Assembly (NCBI GenBank): GCA_039193195.1
Contig: JBCCWS010000009.1
Span: 95,623-159,622 of the forward strand
Source: Pseudomonadota bacterium
Lineage (GTDB): Bacteria > Pseudomonadota > Gammaproteobacteria > Steroidobacterales > JBCBZW01
Length of the DNA stretch: 64,000 nt
Direction of reading: 5' to 3'
Shown here: piece by piece, positions 35,416 to 44,527 of the stretch
Numbering within the stretch: the stretch's first letter is position 1
Layout of the letters: each line of letters opens with the position of its first letter
Made by a program: the position numbers and the translations under genes
Notes under the pieces: generated by a model
Told to the model about the DNA's origin: nothing
The model's database searches: none
Seen by the model: only the letters and a program-made list of their open reading frames with translations

Positions 35416-35520
35416 CTATGCCATCGGCGAGCACCGTGGTCGTCTGCGGGGCTCGATCCCTCGGACCATGCGGCTGGGCTGCTTCAGCACGTGGTAGATC
35501 GGCGCGTAGGCGCCGCTTGC
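35401..35520 (-). pseudogene. Frameshifted GH30 glycosidase fragment
   Basis: Read leftward, this stretch encodes YAPIYHVLKQPSRMVR in one frame and DRAPQTTTVLADGIGEDAL in the next. Together they match YTPIFHVLKQLSRTIRPGDR and ALQATTVLADGMGEDAL of the intact GH30 gene at 7910-9646. Only about 40 residues of the C-terminal beta-sandwich remain. It is a relic of a second GH30 gene copy. Confidence 0.75.
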
Positions 35521-35651
35521 CACGAGCCGCCGCGTAGCCTCGCGCCGGCCCCTCGAGGCGTGGCGCGACCCCGCCCGAGCTCAAGGCGCACAGCACGCCC
35601 CAATGCTACATCCCGTCGCTACCGCAACCCGGGCTTGCCCGATTCACCCCG

Positions 35652-36176
35652 TTAGCGGTGCAGAAGCATCTGCGCCAGCTTGCTCACAGCACCGCGCTTG
35701 AGTCGCATCCCTGGCGTCAGCATCTGGCCAAGCGCCGCCCAGTAGAGCAGCAGAGCCCGCGCGCGGGCCGTGCTGGCGCTCAGCCCCTCGCTCAGTAGCA
35801 ACTGCTCTAAGAACGTCAGGCGCACCTCGTCCACCTGCGCCACCTCCTCGGCGACCCAAGTGGCCTGCGATGCCCATGCACGGACCGCACGCTCGAGCTC
35901 CCAAGAGGCTTCGAAGGCCTCGCCCATCAGGGTGGCCAGTCGATCCGCGCGCCGGGCCTCAATGCGCCGAATGACTTGCAGGGTGCTGCGGGCACGCCAG
36001 TGCTCCAGCACTGCTCGGTGAAAGGCCTGGATGTCTTGGAAGTGCCAATAGAAACTGCCGCGGGACACGCCCAGCTGGCGCGCCAGGGGTTCGGCCTTGA
36101 GGGCGGCGACGCCGTTCTGGGCGAGCACGCGCGAGCCATGCGCGATCCAGTCGTCCCGGCTCAATCTTGACTCCAT
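35652..36176 (-). CDS. TetR-family transcriptional regulator, 174 aa
   Basis: The N-terminal helix-turn-helix is standard (IAHGSRVLAQNGVAALKAE then LARQLGVSRGSFYWHFQDIQAF). The remaining 120 residues form the variable ligand-binding domain, with LERAVRAWASQATWVAEEV. The gene is divergent from the small membrane protein gene at 36262. Two near-identical palindromes lie in the 85-base gap, one beside its own start codon and one over the ribosome-binding site of the neighbour, so the protein probably represses both genes. The effector is unknown. Confidence 0.92.
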   Translation of the reverse strand: MESRLSRDDWIAHGSRVLAQNGVAALKAEPLARQLGVSRGSFYWHFQDIQAFHRAVLEHWRARSTLQVIRRIEARRADRLATLMGEAFEASWELERAVRAWASQATWVAEEVAQVDEVRLTFLEQLLLSEGLSASTARARALLLYWAALGQMLTPGMRLKRGAVSKLAQMLLHR

Positions 36177-36187
36177 GGCGTCTCACC

Positions 36188-36201
36188 ATACAGCACTGTA
36201 T
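36188..36201. promoter_or_regulatory. TetR operator copy 1
   Basis: ATACAG-CA-CTGTAT is a perfect inverted repeat, 11 bases from the tetR start codon and overlapping the first base of a candidate -35 element. Confidence 0.65.
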
Positions 36202-36229
36202 TGACCGATCAAGGCTGCGACGTTACGCT
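36201..36229 (+). promoter_or_regulatory. Candidate promoter of the membrane protein gene
   Basis: TTGACC (36201-36206), a 17-base spacer and TACGCT (36224-36229) make a plausible sigma-70 promoter. It lies exactly between the two operator copies. Confidence 0.5.
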
Positions 36230-36235
36230 CTTACC

Positions 36236-36249
36236 GTACATCACTGTAT
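36236..36249. promoter_or_regulatory. TetR operator copy 2
   Basis: GTACAT-CA-CTGTAT matches operator copy 1 at 12 of 14 bases; the centres are 48 bases apart. It ends just before GGAG, the ribosome-binding site of the gene at 36262, at the expected transcription start. Confidence 0.6.
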
Positions 36250-36261
36250 GGAGCGGCTGCC

Positions 36262-36630
36262 ATGAGCGCGTTCTGGTTGTTTAGTGGAGGTGCCTTGGGG
36301 TCCGTGGTCGCGGTTGTACACGCCGTGCTTGGCCAACGCCTAATCCTGAGACAGGTGAGTGGGCTATCGGCCGTTGGAAAGCGTGTCTTGCTGGCGGTGT
36401 TCCACCTCTCCTCCTTGTATTGGGCGCTGGCAGGGCTACTGATGATGTGGCTTGCCTTGGCCGCACCCAAGGAGCACGTGCGCCCGCTAGGCATTGTCGT
36501 GATGGTCATTTACCTAAGCAGAGCTATCGGTAACTTCTGGGCGACACGGGGTCGGCATTTCGGCTGGGTCCTGCTGACCGTGTGCGGCGCTCTAGTTGGC
36601 GCAGGCGTGTTCGGACTTACACGCGGCTAG
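36262..36630 (+). CDS. Small four-helix membrane protein, 122 aa
   Basis: Four hydrophobic segments: LFSGGALGSVVAVVHAVLG, LLAVFHLSSLYWALAGLLMM, LGIVVMVIYLSRAIGNF and GWVLLTVCGALVGAGVFGL. GGAG lies eight bases before the ATG and overlaps the edge of a TetR operator. I do not recognise the family by name; similar small hydrophobic proteins are often paired with TetR regulators. It is likely the regulated partner of the divergent TetR gene. Function unknown. Confidence 0.75.
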   Translation: MSAFWLFSGGALGSVVAVVHAVLGQRLILRQVSGLSAVGKRVLLAVFHLSSLYWALAGLLMMWLALAAPKEHVRPLGIVVMVIYLSRAIGNFWATRGRHFGWVLLTVCGALVGAGVFGLTRG

Positions 36631-37083
36631 CCAGGATTCTTCAAGTGGGGTCAGAAGGACCGCTCGCTGCCGACAACCGTAAATCACGTGCATTGCCCAG
36701 CTCCGGTCCGCTACGCGGCTGGGCTGATCGAGGTTGCACGCACCATGACGAGACCGATGCCGTCGACAGCGCCACCGGGTAGAGCGCAGCGCACGGTCTT
36801 GTTCTGCTCACGCAGCTTGCGCGTAAGCTCGAACACCGGCCCCCTGAGCGTGGGCAGCGCTTACGAGGAGTCCAATCTCGACGAGACCTGTGTGTCAGGC
36901 GCGGGCGTACGAGCCGGGTTCCCGAAGATGCAAGAGGACATCGAGAGCGGCTGGCGCCCCCCGAAGCCCTCTGAGCTGGCAGTGAACGCAACGGGGCGGC
37001 TCGGCGAGTGATGGAATGCTGCCGACTCAAGTCTTGGCGGCCCCCTGGCGCCCCACTCACGACACGGAACATACCCCGTCTGA
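36631..37083. other. Gene-poor interval with possible remnant
   Basis: About 450 bases without a supported gene. On the minus strand a short frame ending at 36711 encodes PVFELTRKLREQNKTVRCAL and continues with GGAVDGIGLVMVRA, which looks protein-like but lacks a start and was not recognised; it may be a gene remnant. No terminator for the flanking convergent genes was identified. Confidence 0.35.
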
Positions 37084-38661
37084 TCAGACCAGCTCGCGTT
37101 TGAGCACTTTTCCGGACGCGTTGCGGGGCAACTCGGGAATAAACTCAATGACGCGCGGTAGCTTAAAGTCTGCCAACCTATCGGTTAGGTAATCGAGCAA
37201 TCCTCGCTTCTTCGGCTTGCTACCATCGGCGACGACGAAGGCCACGACGATCTCTCCCCAGATCGGGTGTTGCCGGCCAACCACGGCGGCCTCCTTTACG
37301 CCGGGATGACTCTGAAGCACGGCCTCAACTTCCGCGGGAAACACTTTTTCTCCCGCGTAGATGATCATGTCCTTGAGCCGATCCTTGATGAAGACGTACC
37401 CGTCCGCGTCGATGCAACCCACATCACCGGTGTAAATCCAGCCATCCTGCATGATCTTGCTAGTGGCAACCGGGTTGTTGAAATACCCCACCATACGCGA
37501 GGGGGACTTGATGCAGATCTCGCCAACCTCACCTGCCGGTAGTGACTCGCCGGACGTCGAAACGACCTTCAGTTGCACTCCAGGCAGGGCACGCCCAGCA
37601 GATTCCAGGTAAGCACCGCCGTGAGCTGAGTGATCACTTGGTCGCAGGCAGACAGCCATGTTGCCAGTCTCCGTCATGCCGTAGATCTGATAGAAGTCGC
37701 AGCCGAACACGCTCATCGCCTGTTGCAGCAGGCGGTTTGGGATGGGCGATGCGCCGTACAGCAGCGCCTCGAGAGCAAAGCGCCCCGGGCGACATCCGGG
37801 CTGTGCGAGCACAAGCTGGATCATTGCCGGTACGAGCGCAGCTTTCGTAATCCGCTGCTCTGTCAGAATCTCGACTGCGTGCGCGGCATCGAAGCTCGGC
37901 ATCAGCGCGCCGGCAGCACCTGCCAGCGTGCCCTGCACAACCCACCACAAACCACCGATGTGAAAGAACGGAAGCGCATGCAGCAAACGATCGTGTTGAT
38001 TTAGCCCCATCCATTCATCGCCAAGCGCACGCATGCCCTGAAGCAGGTCCACAAAGGTGGTGTGCGCTAGCTCTACTCCCTTGGCTGGGCCGGTGGTGCC
38101 GCTGGTGTACAGCTGCACAACCACGTCGGTGCGAGACGGTTCGCCTAGCGCTTGGGTGGCCGGTGCACTGTCGCGCCACATCGCGTACTCGGTGTGCGAC
38201 AGACTGTCCGCACCGCCCAGCACCACCACTCGCCGAAGTGACGGGCACGTGGACCGCAGGTCCTCAAACGCAGGCAACAGCGCGGCCTCGATGATCAGAA
38301 GCTGTGCATTACAATGCTGCAGAATGGCGACCATCTCTGCGGGCTTCAGGCGCCAGTTGATGCCAACGAGAACCGTCTGGGCTAGCGTGCAGGCCCAAAA
38401 TACCTCATGGCAGGCGATGCAGTCGCGGGAGATGACGGCCACCCGGGCGCCACGCTCCAGCCCCTCATGGCGCATGGCGCGAGCGGTGGCAACAGCGCGC
38501 GACTCCAAGTCGCCAAAGGCCACGCTGTCGTCACCGCAGGTAAGGCACGTACGGTTGGGGTCACGCTCAACCGCGCGGCTTAGCAGATCAGGGAGCGTGT
38601 CAGACGCCAGGTGGATTGCCTCCATTGCGCATGTTGCCTTTGCCAAATTGACAGTGTTCAT
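37084..38661 (-). CDS. FadD10/ScoC-type acyl-activating (AMP-binding) enzyme, 525 aa
   Basis: An ANL-superfamily adenylating enzyme with QLYTSGTTGPAKGVEL as the P-loop, the YGMTETGN block, WIYTGDVGCIDADGYVFIKD and the terminal lysine region PRNASGKVLKREL. The ATG at 38661 overlaps the megasynthase stop (ATGA); an in-frame ATG at 38673 is also possible. By gene context it corresponds to FadD10 (Rv0099) and ScoC, acyl-ACP ligases that load the isonitrile fatty acid onto a carrier protein. Here the likely acceptor is the N-terminal carrier domain of the megasynthase, as no free-standing carrier gene is present. Last gene of the operon. Confidence 0.85.
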   Translation of the reverse strand: MNTVNLAKATCAMEAIHLASDTLPDLLSRAVERDPNRTCLTCGDDSVAFGDLESRAVATARAMRHEGLERGARVAVISRDCIACHEVFWACTLAQTVLVGINWRLKPAEMVAILQHCNAQLLIIEAALLPAFEDLRSTCPSLRRVVVLGGADSLSHTEYAMWRDSAPATQALGEPSRTDVVVQLYTSGTTGPAKGVELAHTTFVDLLQGMRALGDEWMGLNQHDRLLHALPFFHIGGLWWVVQGTLAGAAGALMPSFDAAHAVEILTEQRITKAALVPAMIQLVLAQPGCRPGRFALEALLYGASPIPNRLLQQAMSVFGCDFYQIYGMTETGNMAVCLRPSDHSAHGGAYLESAGRALPGVQLKVVSTSGESLPAGEVGEICIKSPSRMVGYFNNPVATSKIMQDGWIYTGDVGCIDADGYVFIKDRLKDMIIYAGEKVFPAEVEAVLQSHPGVKEAAVVGRQHPIWGEIVVAFVVADGSKPKKRGLLDYLTDRLADFKLPRVIEFIPELPRNASGKVLKRELV

Positions 38662-41600
38662 CCGTTGATCCATGTTGAGCAGTGGGGTGATTGCGCTACG
38701 GAGAAGTGGTCACCGGGTGCGTAATCCACGCGCACACTGTCGAAGAGTGCTTGCCAAGGCGCAGGAGACAGCGAGGCTCGGCTCTGCTCCGCAATGATCA
38801 GTCGTAGATCCATGGGCAGCGCAGTGGAAGGGGAAACGAACTGCGCTGTGGCGGCGGCGGTCACCACCGCCCACGCCCGACGAAAGAACGCGCGATCCAC
38901 CACCACGCGTTCGGCGCGCAGGAACTGGATGAGTCGTTCGGGCCAAGAGTCCCCAGCCGGATCGCCTGCCACCATCGCATCAACTTGCGCCCGCAACCTC
39001 GGCGATGCGCCCTGCCGACCAGGCTGCATTCGAACCAGGAGATCGATGAAGTTGGTCACGACCGGTGCGGACAGGTGTTCGAGCGGTTCATGCAGGCGTG
39101 CATCGATAAAGGTCACGTGGCCGATTTCGAACGGCATCTCTCGCAGCTGATGCAGCATCTCGAGCGCGACCGTCGCACCAAAGCTGTGGGCGTAGATGTT
39201 GATTTTGCCGCGATCCTTGACCTGCGTCAGACGCTGAAGGTTGTGTTCTGCCATCGCACGAATCGACCTCAAAGCTGGCGTGTCATCGTGTCCAGCCATG
39301 GTGAGGCCCAGCACTTCGCTACCGTCTCTTAGCATGCTTGCGAGGCCGTAGTAGCCACCGCTCAGGCCAGGCAGACCGGGAACGATCAGCGTTGTGCAGG
39401 GCGAGCGCAGAACGTTTAGTCCCTGGCGCTTCTTCCGCTGGCTCGACTCCGTCTCGTGCAGATAATCGGCAATCCGTCGCACCGATGAGAGCTCGAAGAA
39501 CGTGCCCAAGGGCACTTCGACGCCAAGCTCTGTTCGCAACTGGGAGAGGACCTGCACCGCCAGCAGTGAATGTCCGCCAAGGCTGAAGAAGTCATCGTCG
39601 ATGCCCACTCTCGACGCCGACAGGGCCTGACGCCAAATCTCGCAAATGATCTCCTCGATAGGCGTACGCGGGGCGGTGAAGGACCGCCCAGTACGCACTC
39701 GGCTCTGAACCAGCAGTGCGTTTCTATCCACCTTTCCTTGCGTGGTCATCGGCAGAGACGAAACAGTCCGATAGCTTCCCGGCTGCATGTAAGCAGGAAG
39801 CCTATCGGCAGCAAAGCCGCGCAGTGCGGATTCGGCCAGCGGTTGCGCGGCGGCGCAGAATGCAGTTATCGCACCTCCACGATCTGGGTCGTAGATCGCT
39901 GCCGCCGCGCTAACGCCTGGCATCTGGGCGAGGGTGGTCTCGACTTCCCCGAGCTCGATGCGATGGCCACGGATCTTGATCTGGTGATCCCGTCGCCCGC
40001 CGTACTCGAGTCGCCCGTCCGCCAACCATCTGACGCGATCTCCAGTTTTGTACAGACGCCCTTCGCCGTAGGGGTTAGCGACGAAGCTGCGCTCCGTCAA
40101 TTCACTTTGCCCGAGGTATCCCTGCGCCAGGCCGAGGCCGGTGATGTGCAGCTCGCCCCAAACGCCAATGGGGACCAGTGCGAGCGCCTCATCGAGCACC
40201 AGTAGCTGCGTATGGCTAAGTGGCTCACCGATCGACAACGGCTGCCCCTCGACCAGCTCTGTGATCGAGGCGTTCACCGTGTACTCGGTCGGTCCATAGG
40301 CGTTGAAGATCCGAACCGGGAAGCGTTGCGCATGGCTTCGCGTTGCGGCGGGCAGCGCTTCACCTCCAAAGGCGACGATACGAACGCTCTCGAACAGTTT
40401 CGACTGCTGGGCGTCATCGAGCGTCTCGATCAAGCCGTAAAAGGACGGCGTGATGTTGAGCACGCTGATTCGCTGCGTGGTGATGAGTGCTGCCAGCCGA
40501 TCCGGCCTGAGCTCAGTGTCTGGGCGCACCACAATGCCCGCACCGGAGATGAGATACGGAAAGATCTCCTCGATCGACATGTCGAAGTACAAAGGCGCCG
40601 AGAGCATCACTCGGTCCTCGGACGTCACTTCATACTGTTGGGCAATATGTAGTGAGAGGTTGGTCAGGGCCACCTGGTCGATCGCCACCCCCTTCGGCTG
40701 GCCCGTACTCCCGGAGGTGTACATGATGTACGCCGTGTCGTTTGCGCGGCGCCGACCGCTGGCCTGGTCGGCTGCGGGCGCTCTCTCTGGCAAGGCCACA
40801 ACGCAGGTGGGCAGCACCGCATCCAGCGTCGGATTGGACGCTAGCGTAAGCGCTAGGGCGGCCTGGCTCTGCTCGGCGATTGACCTAATTCGTTCCGCAC
40901 CGAGCGCCGGGTCGATCGGCAGGAAGGCACACCCCGCCTCGAGAACACCCAACATGTAGATCACCGCCTCGAGCGATCGGGGCATGGCAACGATGACGAG
41001 CTGCCCCGCGTCGGCGCCGTGCGACGCGATACGCTGCGCTGCGCCGCGTATGTGAGCTTGCAACTGACGGTAACTCAGCTGGCGATCTCCATCGACGATA
41101 GCCACCGCCTCGCCAGCACGTTCAGCCTGCTCATGGAAGCGGTCCAACACGGTCCGGTCGACCCAGTCGCCGGCTCGCGAAGGGCCGTGGCGTCCCAGCA
41201 GGAACCTCCGCTCGTCCGCGGCGAGGAACGAGAGATCGCGCACCAGCGTATCTGGCTCCGCCTGCACTTGGCGAAGAATGGCGCCCAAATAGCGAAGGTG
41301 CCGTTCGATGGTCTCATCATCGAAAAGCGCCCGCTGATACTTCAGCTTGACCTCTATTCGGTGTCGCTCGTCGACCACCTCCAGTGCGTACTGGTCATCG
41401 GACTCCTGGTACATCTCATAGGTGGGCTCGATCGCCAGCGCTGCATAAGCCTCCCGTGGCAGCTCATCGAAGATGTTCTGGTAGGTGAATCCGAGGGGCA
41501 GTGACTTGTTGGTGGTCTTCATCAAGCCCAGTCCGAGCTTGGCGCCAACTAGCGGGAAGGGGTACTGCCCGTGCTTTACCGCCCCCGTGAAGGCCGACTT

Positions 41601-44492
41601 CACCTCCTTCAACAGCGCCGTAAACGAGGCGTCCGGCTCCACGCGAAGGCGGGTGACGACCAGATTGATGAAGCACCCCACCGAACTGGCGAAGGAGCGA
41701 TCGGGGCGCCCCCCCAACGGCGTGACGACGGGGATCTCATCCAGTCGGGTCAGCGCTCGTACAAGGACACCGAAGGCCGCGAGAAGCACGACGGACAGGA
41801 AGTTGCGATTGGCCTTCGCCAGCCTGCGCAGGCCTTCCACTTCCTCGCCGTGTAGAAAGAACGATCGACTGCCGACGCCCACGCGGGATGCGTCTAGGAC
41901 GGTATCGCTGCCCTTCTCTCGATCGCAAGGGAGGCGCACGTCGAGGATGCTGCCGTGGAGCTGCGCCTTCCACCACTCGAGGTCCGCATCGGCCTTGTCG
42001 CTACCAATGTACGACTCCTCCCACTCAAGGTAGCGGGCAAACCCCAGCTCCCGTCGGATCGGTATCTCCTGGGCGGGCGTACCGCGCGACAGTCGCTCGT
42101 AGGTGTTCCAAAACGTCTTGAGGAATTGCACCGCGGAGAAACCGTCGATCACGATGTGGTGCACGACGAACAGCAGATAGGCCGTGGGTGCGGATTCCTG
42201 GGTGAAGAGAAACGTGCGAAGGAGGGGGTCGTGCGCCAGGTCGAGGGGAGTGCGTAGCCGTTCCCAGGCCTGCGCAAGCATCTCGTCCTTCGTCGTGAAG
42301 CTAGACTGCTCGATATCGAGGTAAGGGGTGATGTCCCGGCGAACCGCCTGGGCCACTGCGCGCATGTCGTCGTCCTGGATGAAGCGCATACGCAAGGCAG
42401 GGAAGGACTGCAGACACACGGCCAGCGCCGCGCAAAGTAAACCAATCTCTAGGCCGCGATCCGCACGCTGGAAAATTGGCACGTTGAAACTCGTGTTTGC
42501 GGGCTGCGTCTCCTGCACCAGCCAGAGTCCCTTCTGGATTTCCGAGAGGGGCAGCAGCACGAGCGAGTCCTCGTCCTGGTCGAAGCGGGTGGGGTCCAAC
42601 GTAGATCGCATCGGGAGAGCGCTCTGCAGCCGCCCGCCCAGGAATTCGGCAAGCTCCTGGAACGAGCTAAGCCCCAGCAGTTCACCTAGCTTCAGCTCAA
42701 GGCCGAGCTTATCGTTGACGCCTTGACAGAAGCGGACCACGGCAATCGAGTCGAAACCGTAGTCGATCGGTGATTTATCTGGATCGAGCGCTTCGAGGGG
42801 CCGGCCGAGCGCTTCCTGGGCGATGTCGTTCACCGTGGCCAGCGTAGATTCCGTGAGGTACTGCAGGTAGTGAAATGGCTCCTCGGTGGCCACTTCCTCT
42901 GAAGGTGACCCGGACGCAAGGGGCATACTTACTGTTGCCGCAGGGCCCTGCGCTGCTTCCGACAGCACGAGATGTGTGGTCATGCCGCCAATCGCGTAGC
43001 TATTCAGTCCCACCATTCGAGGTTCGTCGCCATCGCGCTGCCAAGGGCTTGGGGTCGCGGCAGCCGCCAGGTGGGGGAAGTCGTTGAGTTGAGAGGTCTG
43101 GGGAGCGTAGCCTGCGAGGCCCGGAATGATGCCGGCGCGCAAAGCGTGAATGGCCTTGACCAGCGCGGCGAAGCCAGAGGCAATTTCGGGGTGGCCCACA
43201 TTCGGTTTCACGCTGCCGATCGACCACGTTTTCCCGGTTTTTGCGCTCCGCGCCGACAGCGCCGCGTCCAGGGCCGAGAGCTCGATCGTGTCTGCAAGCG
43301 GATTGCCTATTCCGTGCGCCTCGATACAGTCGAGCTGATCGCTGCACACACGCGCGTCGTCGAGGCAGGCCTCAACCGTCGCACGAATTGCCCTCGCGTT
43401 GGGTGCCTCCAGCGAATACGAGCGGCCCCCGTGCGCCGCTGCCGTGCCAAGCACCCAGGCCAGGGGCGCCAGCTCGGCGCACTCGGTAAGCCGCGGGGAT
43501 GCGAGTACTAGCGCCCCCACGCCCTCGGCGCGCACGAAGCCCTCCGCGTCATTGCTGAAGCTGCGGACCACGTTCGTGGGATCCAATAGCTCGGCGTAGT
43601 CGCCCCTAGCAGCCGCTGCATAAAACTGGCCGTCGTCAACAAAGCTCGTGCCCAGCACAATCGCCAGCTCGCACTCGCCTTCGCGCAGGCTGCGCACCGC
43701 GCGATGGACCGCGACAAAAGAGCTGGCGCACAGGGCGCTCACCGTTTCGCTCGGGCCCTTCAAATCGAGCAGATAAGATACCGCGTTGGCCAGCGGCAGG
43801 TTGACGACGCTCCGTCCAGCCGCCCCCGTTTCCGCCGCGGCAAAGACCCCAACCCGGTGTGAGGTCAGGAGATCCTTCGCGATGCGATAGCGTTGGAGTG
43901 CTTGCGCCACGATGTCGAGCGCAGCGAAGACCGGCTTGCACTTCAGCAGTGCCTCGGCACCGACTACCCTCAACCCTAGTTGTTGGATTGCGCTTTCATC
44001 CGACGAGGGCAGCTTGACCTTTCCATAGCCTAGCGTGGTGTGAGGGCTGAAACTGCGAGCCTGAAGCGTTGCGCCATCCAGGGCACGTTGCCATAGCGTC
44101 TCGCTGGCGTCGCTTTCTGCAAAGCGAGTTGCCTCGGCTAAAATTGCAACTCGAGAATCGGTTTCCTGATCCAGCGGCTCCTGAACTGACGCTTGGGATG
44201 CCGCTTCCTGAGCCTGTTGCTGGCCCGCACGCGGTCGATCAACAAGAAAGCTCGCTAGGTCACCCACCGTCGGGCATTCGAAGAGCGCCGTATTTGGCAC
44301 GGGGCGTCCCAACCGCTGCTCCAACGCTACGCGCACCTCCATCGCCTGCACGGAGCTAATCCCTAGATCAGCAAAGGCGTCCCTATCGGAGATCTCACTG
44401 GCCTCGTCCAGCATGACAAAGTCCACCAGGATCTCCCGAACGGTCAGCGACATCTCGGTCAGCTGATCCATGGCACGTGCCGTATTCAACAT
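38658..44492 (-). CDS. Hybrid ACP-KS-ACP-C-A-T-TE megasynthase, 1944 aa
   Basis: Domains in order: carrier with Ser47 (LGISSVQAM); ketosynthase with C255 (SALCASSF), H393 (EAHGIGNPLAD) and H434 (NVGHPEIA); a second carrier with Ser582 (GFDSIAVV); condensation domain with H778-HIVIDG784; adenylation domain with MYTSGSTGQPKG, FDMSIEEIF, NAYGPTE and GKVDR; a third carrier with Ser1642 (GGHSLLAV); and a thioesterase with Ser1770 (AHSFGAT). No acyltransferase, ketoreductase or terminal reductase is seen. The ATG at 44492 is preferred to an upstream in-frame start. By context it builds an isonitrile lipopeptide-like product: acyl loading, possible two-carbon extension by the KS, condensation onto one amino acid, release by the TE. 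The AT would have to act in trans. Confidence 0.93.
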   Translation of the reverse strand: MLNTARAMDQLTEMSLTVREILVDFVMLDEASEISDRDAFADLGISSVQAMEVRVALEQRLGRPVPNTALFECPTVGDLASFLVDRPRAGQQQAQEAASQASVQEPLDQETDSRVAILAEATRFAESDASETLWQRALDGATLQARSFSPHTTLGYGKVKLPSSDESAIQQLGLRVVGAEALLKCKPVFAALDIVAQALQRYRIAKDLLTSHRVGVFAAAETGAAGRSVVNLPLANAVSYLLDLKGPSETVSALCASSFVAVHRAVRSLREGECELAIVLGTSFVDDGQFYAAAARGDYAELLDPTNVVRSFSNDAEGFVRAEGVGALVLASPRLTECAELAPLAWVLGTAAAHGGRSYSLEAPNARAIRATVEACLDDARVCSDQLDCIEAHGIGNPLADTIELSALDAALSARSAKTGKTWSIGSVKPNVGHPEIASGFAALVKAIHALRAGIIPGLAGYAPQTSQLNDFPHLAAAATPSPWQRDGDEPRMVGLNSYAIGGMTTHLVLSEAAQGPAATVSMPLASGSPSEEVATEEPFHYLQYLTESTLATVNDIAQEALGRPLEALDPDKSPIDYGFDSIAVVRFCQGVNDKLGLELKLGELLGLSSFQELAEFLGGRLQSALPMRSTLDPTRFDQDEDSLVLLPLSEIQKGLWLVQETQPANTSFNVPIFQRADRGLEIGLLCAALAVCLQSFPALRMRFIQDDDMRAVAQAVRRDITPYLDIEQSSFTTKDEMLAQAWERLRTPLDLAHDPLLRTFLFTQESAPTAYLLFVVHHIVIDGFSAVQFLKTFWNTYERLSRGTPAQEIPIRRELGFARYLEWEESYIGSDKADADLEWWKAQLHGSILDVRLPCDREKGSDTVLDASRVGVGSRSFFLHGEEVEGLRRLAKANRNFLSVVLLAAFGVLVRALTRLDEIPVVTPLGGRPDRSFASSVGCFINLVVTRLRVEPDASFTALLKEVKSAFTGAVKHGQYPFPLVGAKLGLGLMKTTNKSLPLGFTYQNIFDELPREAYAALAIEPTYEMYQESDDQYALEVVDERHRIEVKLKYQRALFDDETIERHLRYLGAILRQVQAEPDTLVRDLSFLAADERRFLLGRHGPSRAGDWVDRTVLDRFHEQAERAGEAVAIVDGDRQLSYRQLQAHIRGAAQRIASHGADAGQLVIVAMPRSLEAVIYMLGVLEAGCAFLPIDPALGAERIRSIAEQSQAALALTLASNPTLDAVLPTCVVALPERAPAADQASGRRRANDTAYIMYTSGSTGQPKGVAIDQVALTNLSLHIAQQYEVTSEDRVMLSAPLYFDMSIEEIFPYLISGAGIVVRPDTELRPDRLAALITTQRISVLNITPSFYGLIETLDDAQQSKLFESVRIVAFGGEALPAATRSHAQRFPVRIFNAYGPTEYTVNASITELVEGQPLSIGEPLSHTQLLVLDEALALVPIGVWGELHITGLGLAQGYLGQSELTERSFVANPYGEGRLYKTGDRVRWLADGRLEYGGRRDHQIKIRGHRIELGEVETTLAQMPGVSAAAAIYDPDRGGAITAFCAAAQPLAESALRGFAADRLPAYMQPGSYRTVSSLPMTTQGKVDRNALLVQSRVRTGRSFTAPRTPIEEIICEIWRQALSASRVGIDDDFFSLGGHSLLAVQVLSQLRTELGVEVPLGTFFELSSVRRIADYLHETESSQRKKRQGLNVLRSPCTTLIVPGLPGLSGGYYGLASMLRDGSEVLGLTMAGHDDTPALRSIRAMAEHNLQRLTQVKDRGKINIYAHSFGATVALEMLHQLREMPFEIGHVTFIDARLHEPLEHLSAPVVTNFIDLLVRMQPGRQGASPRLRAQVDAMVAGDPAGDSWPERLIQFLRAERVVVDRAFFRRAWAVVTAAATAQFVSPSTALPMDLRLIIAEQSRASLSPAPWQALFDSVRVDYAPGDHFSVAQSPHCSTWING

Positions 44493-44527
44493 GAGCGGTT
44501 TCCGTGAGTGAGCGTCGGTGTCAGCGC

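Noticed and set aside
36641..37072. A 143-codon minus-strand frame in the gap before the acyl-activating enzyme gene
   Set aside because: Arg/Ser-rich, no recognisable family, no ribosome-binding site, and another frame of the same region looks more protein-like.
37084..38661. Plain fatty-acid degradation FadD
   Set aside because: Overlap with the megasynthase gene and the Rv0099-like context favour a dedicated acyl-ACP loading role over beta-oxidation.
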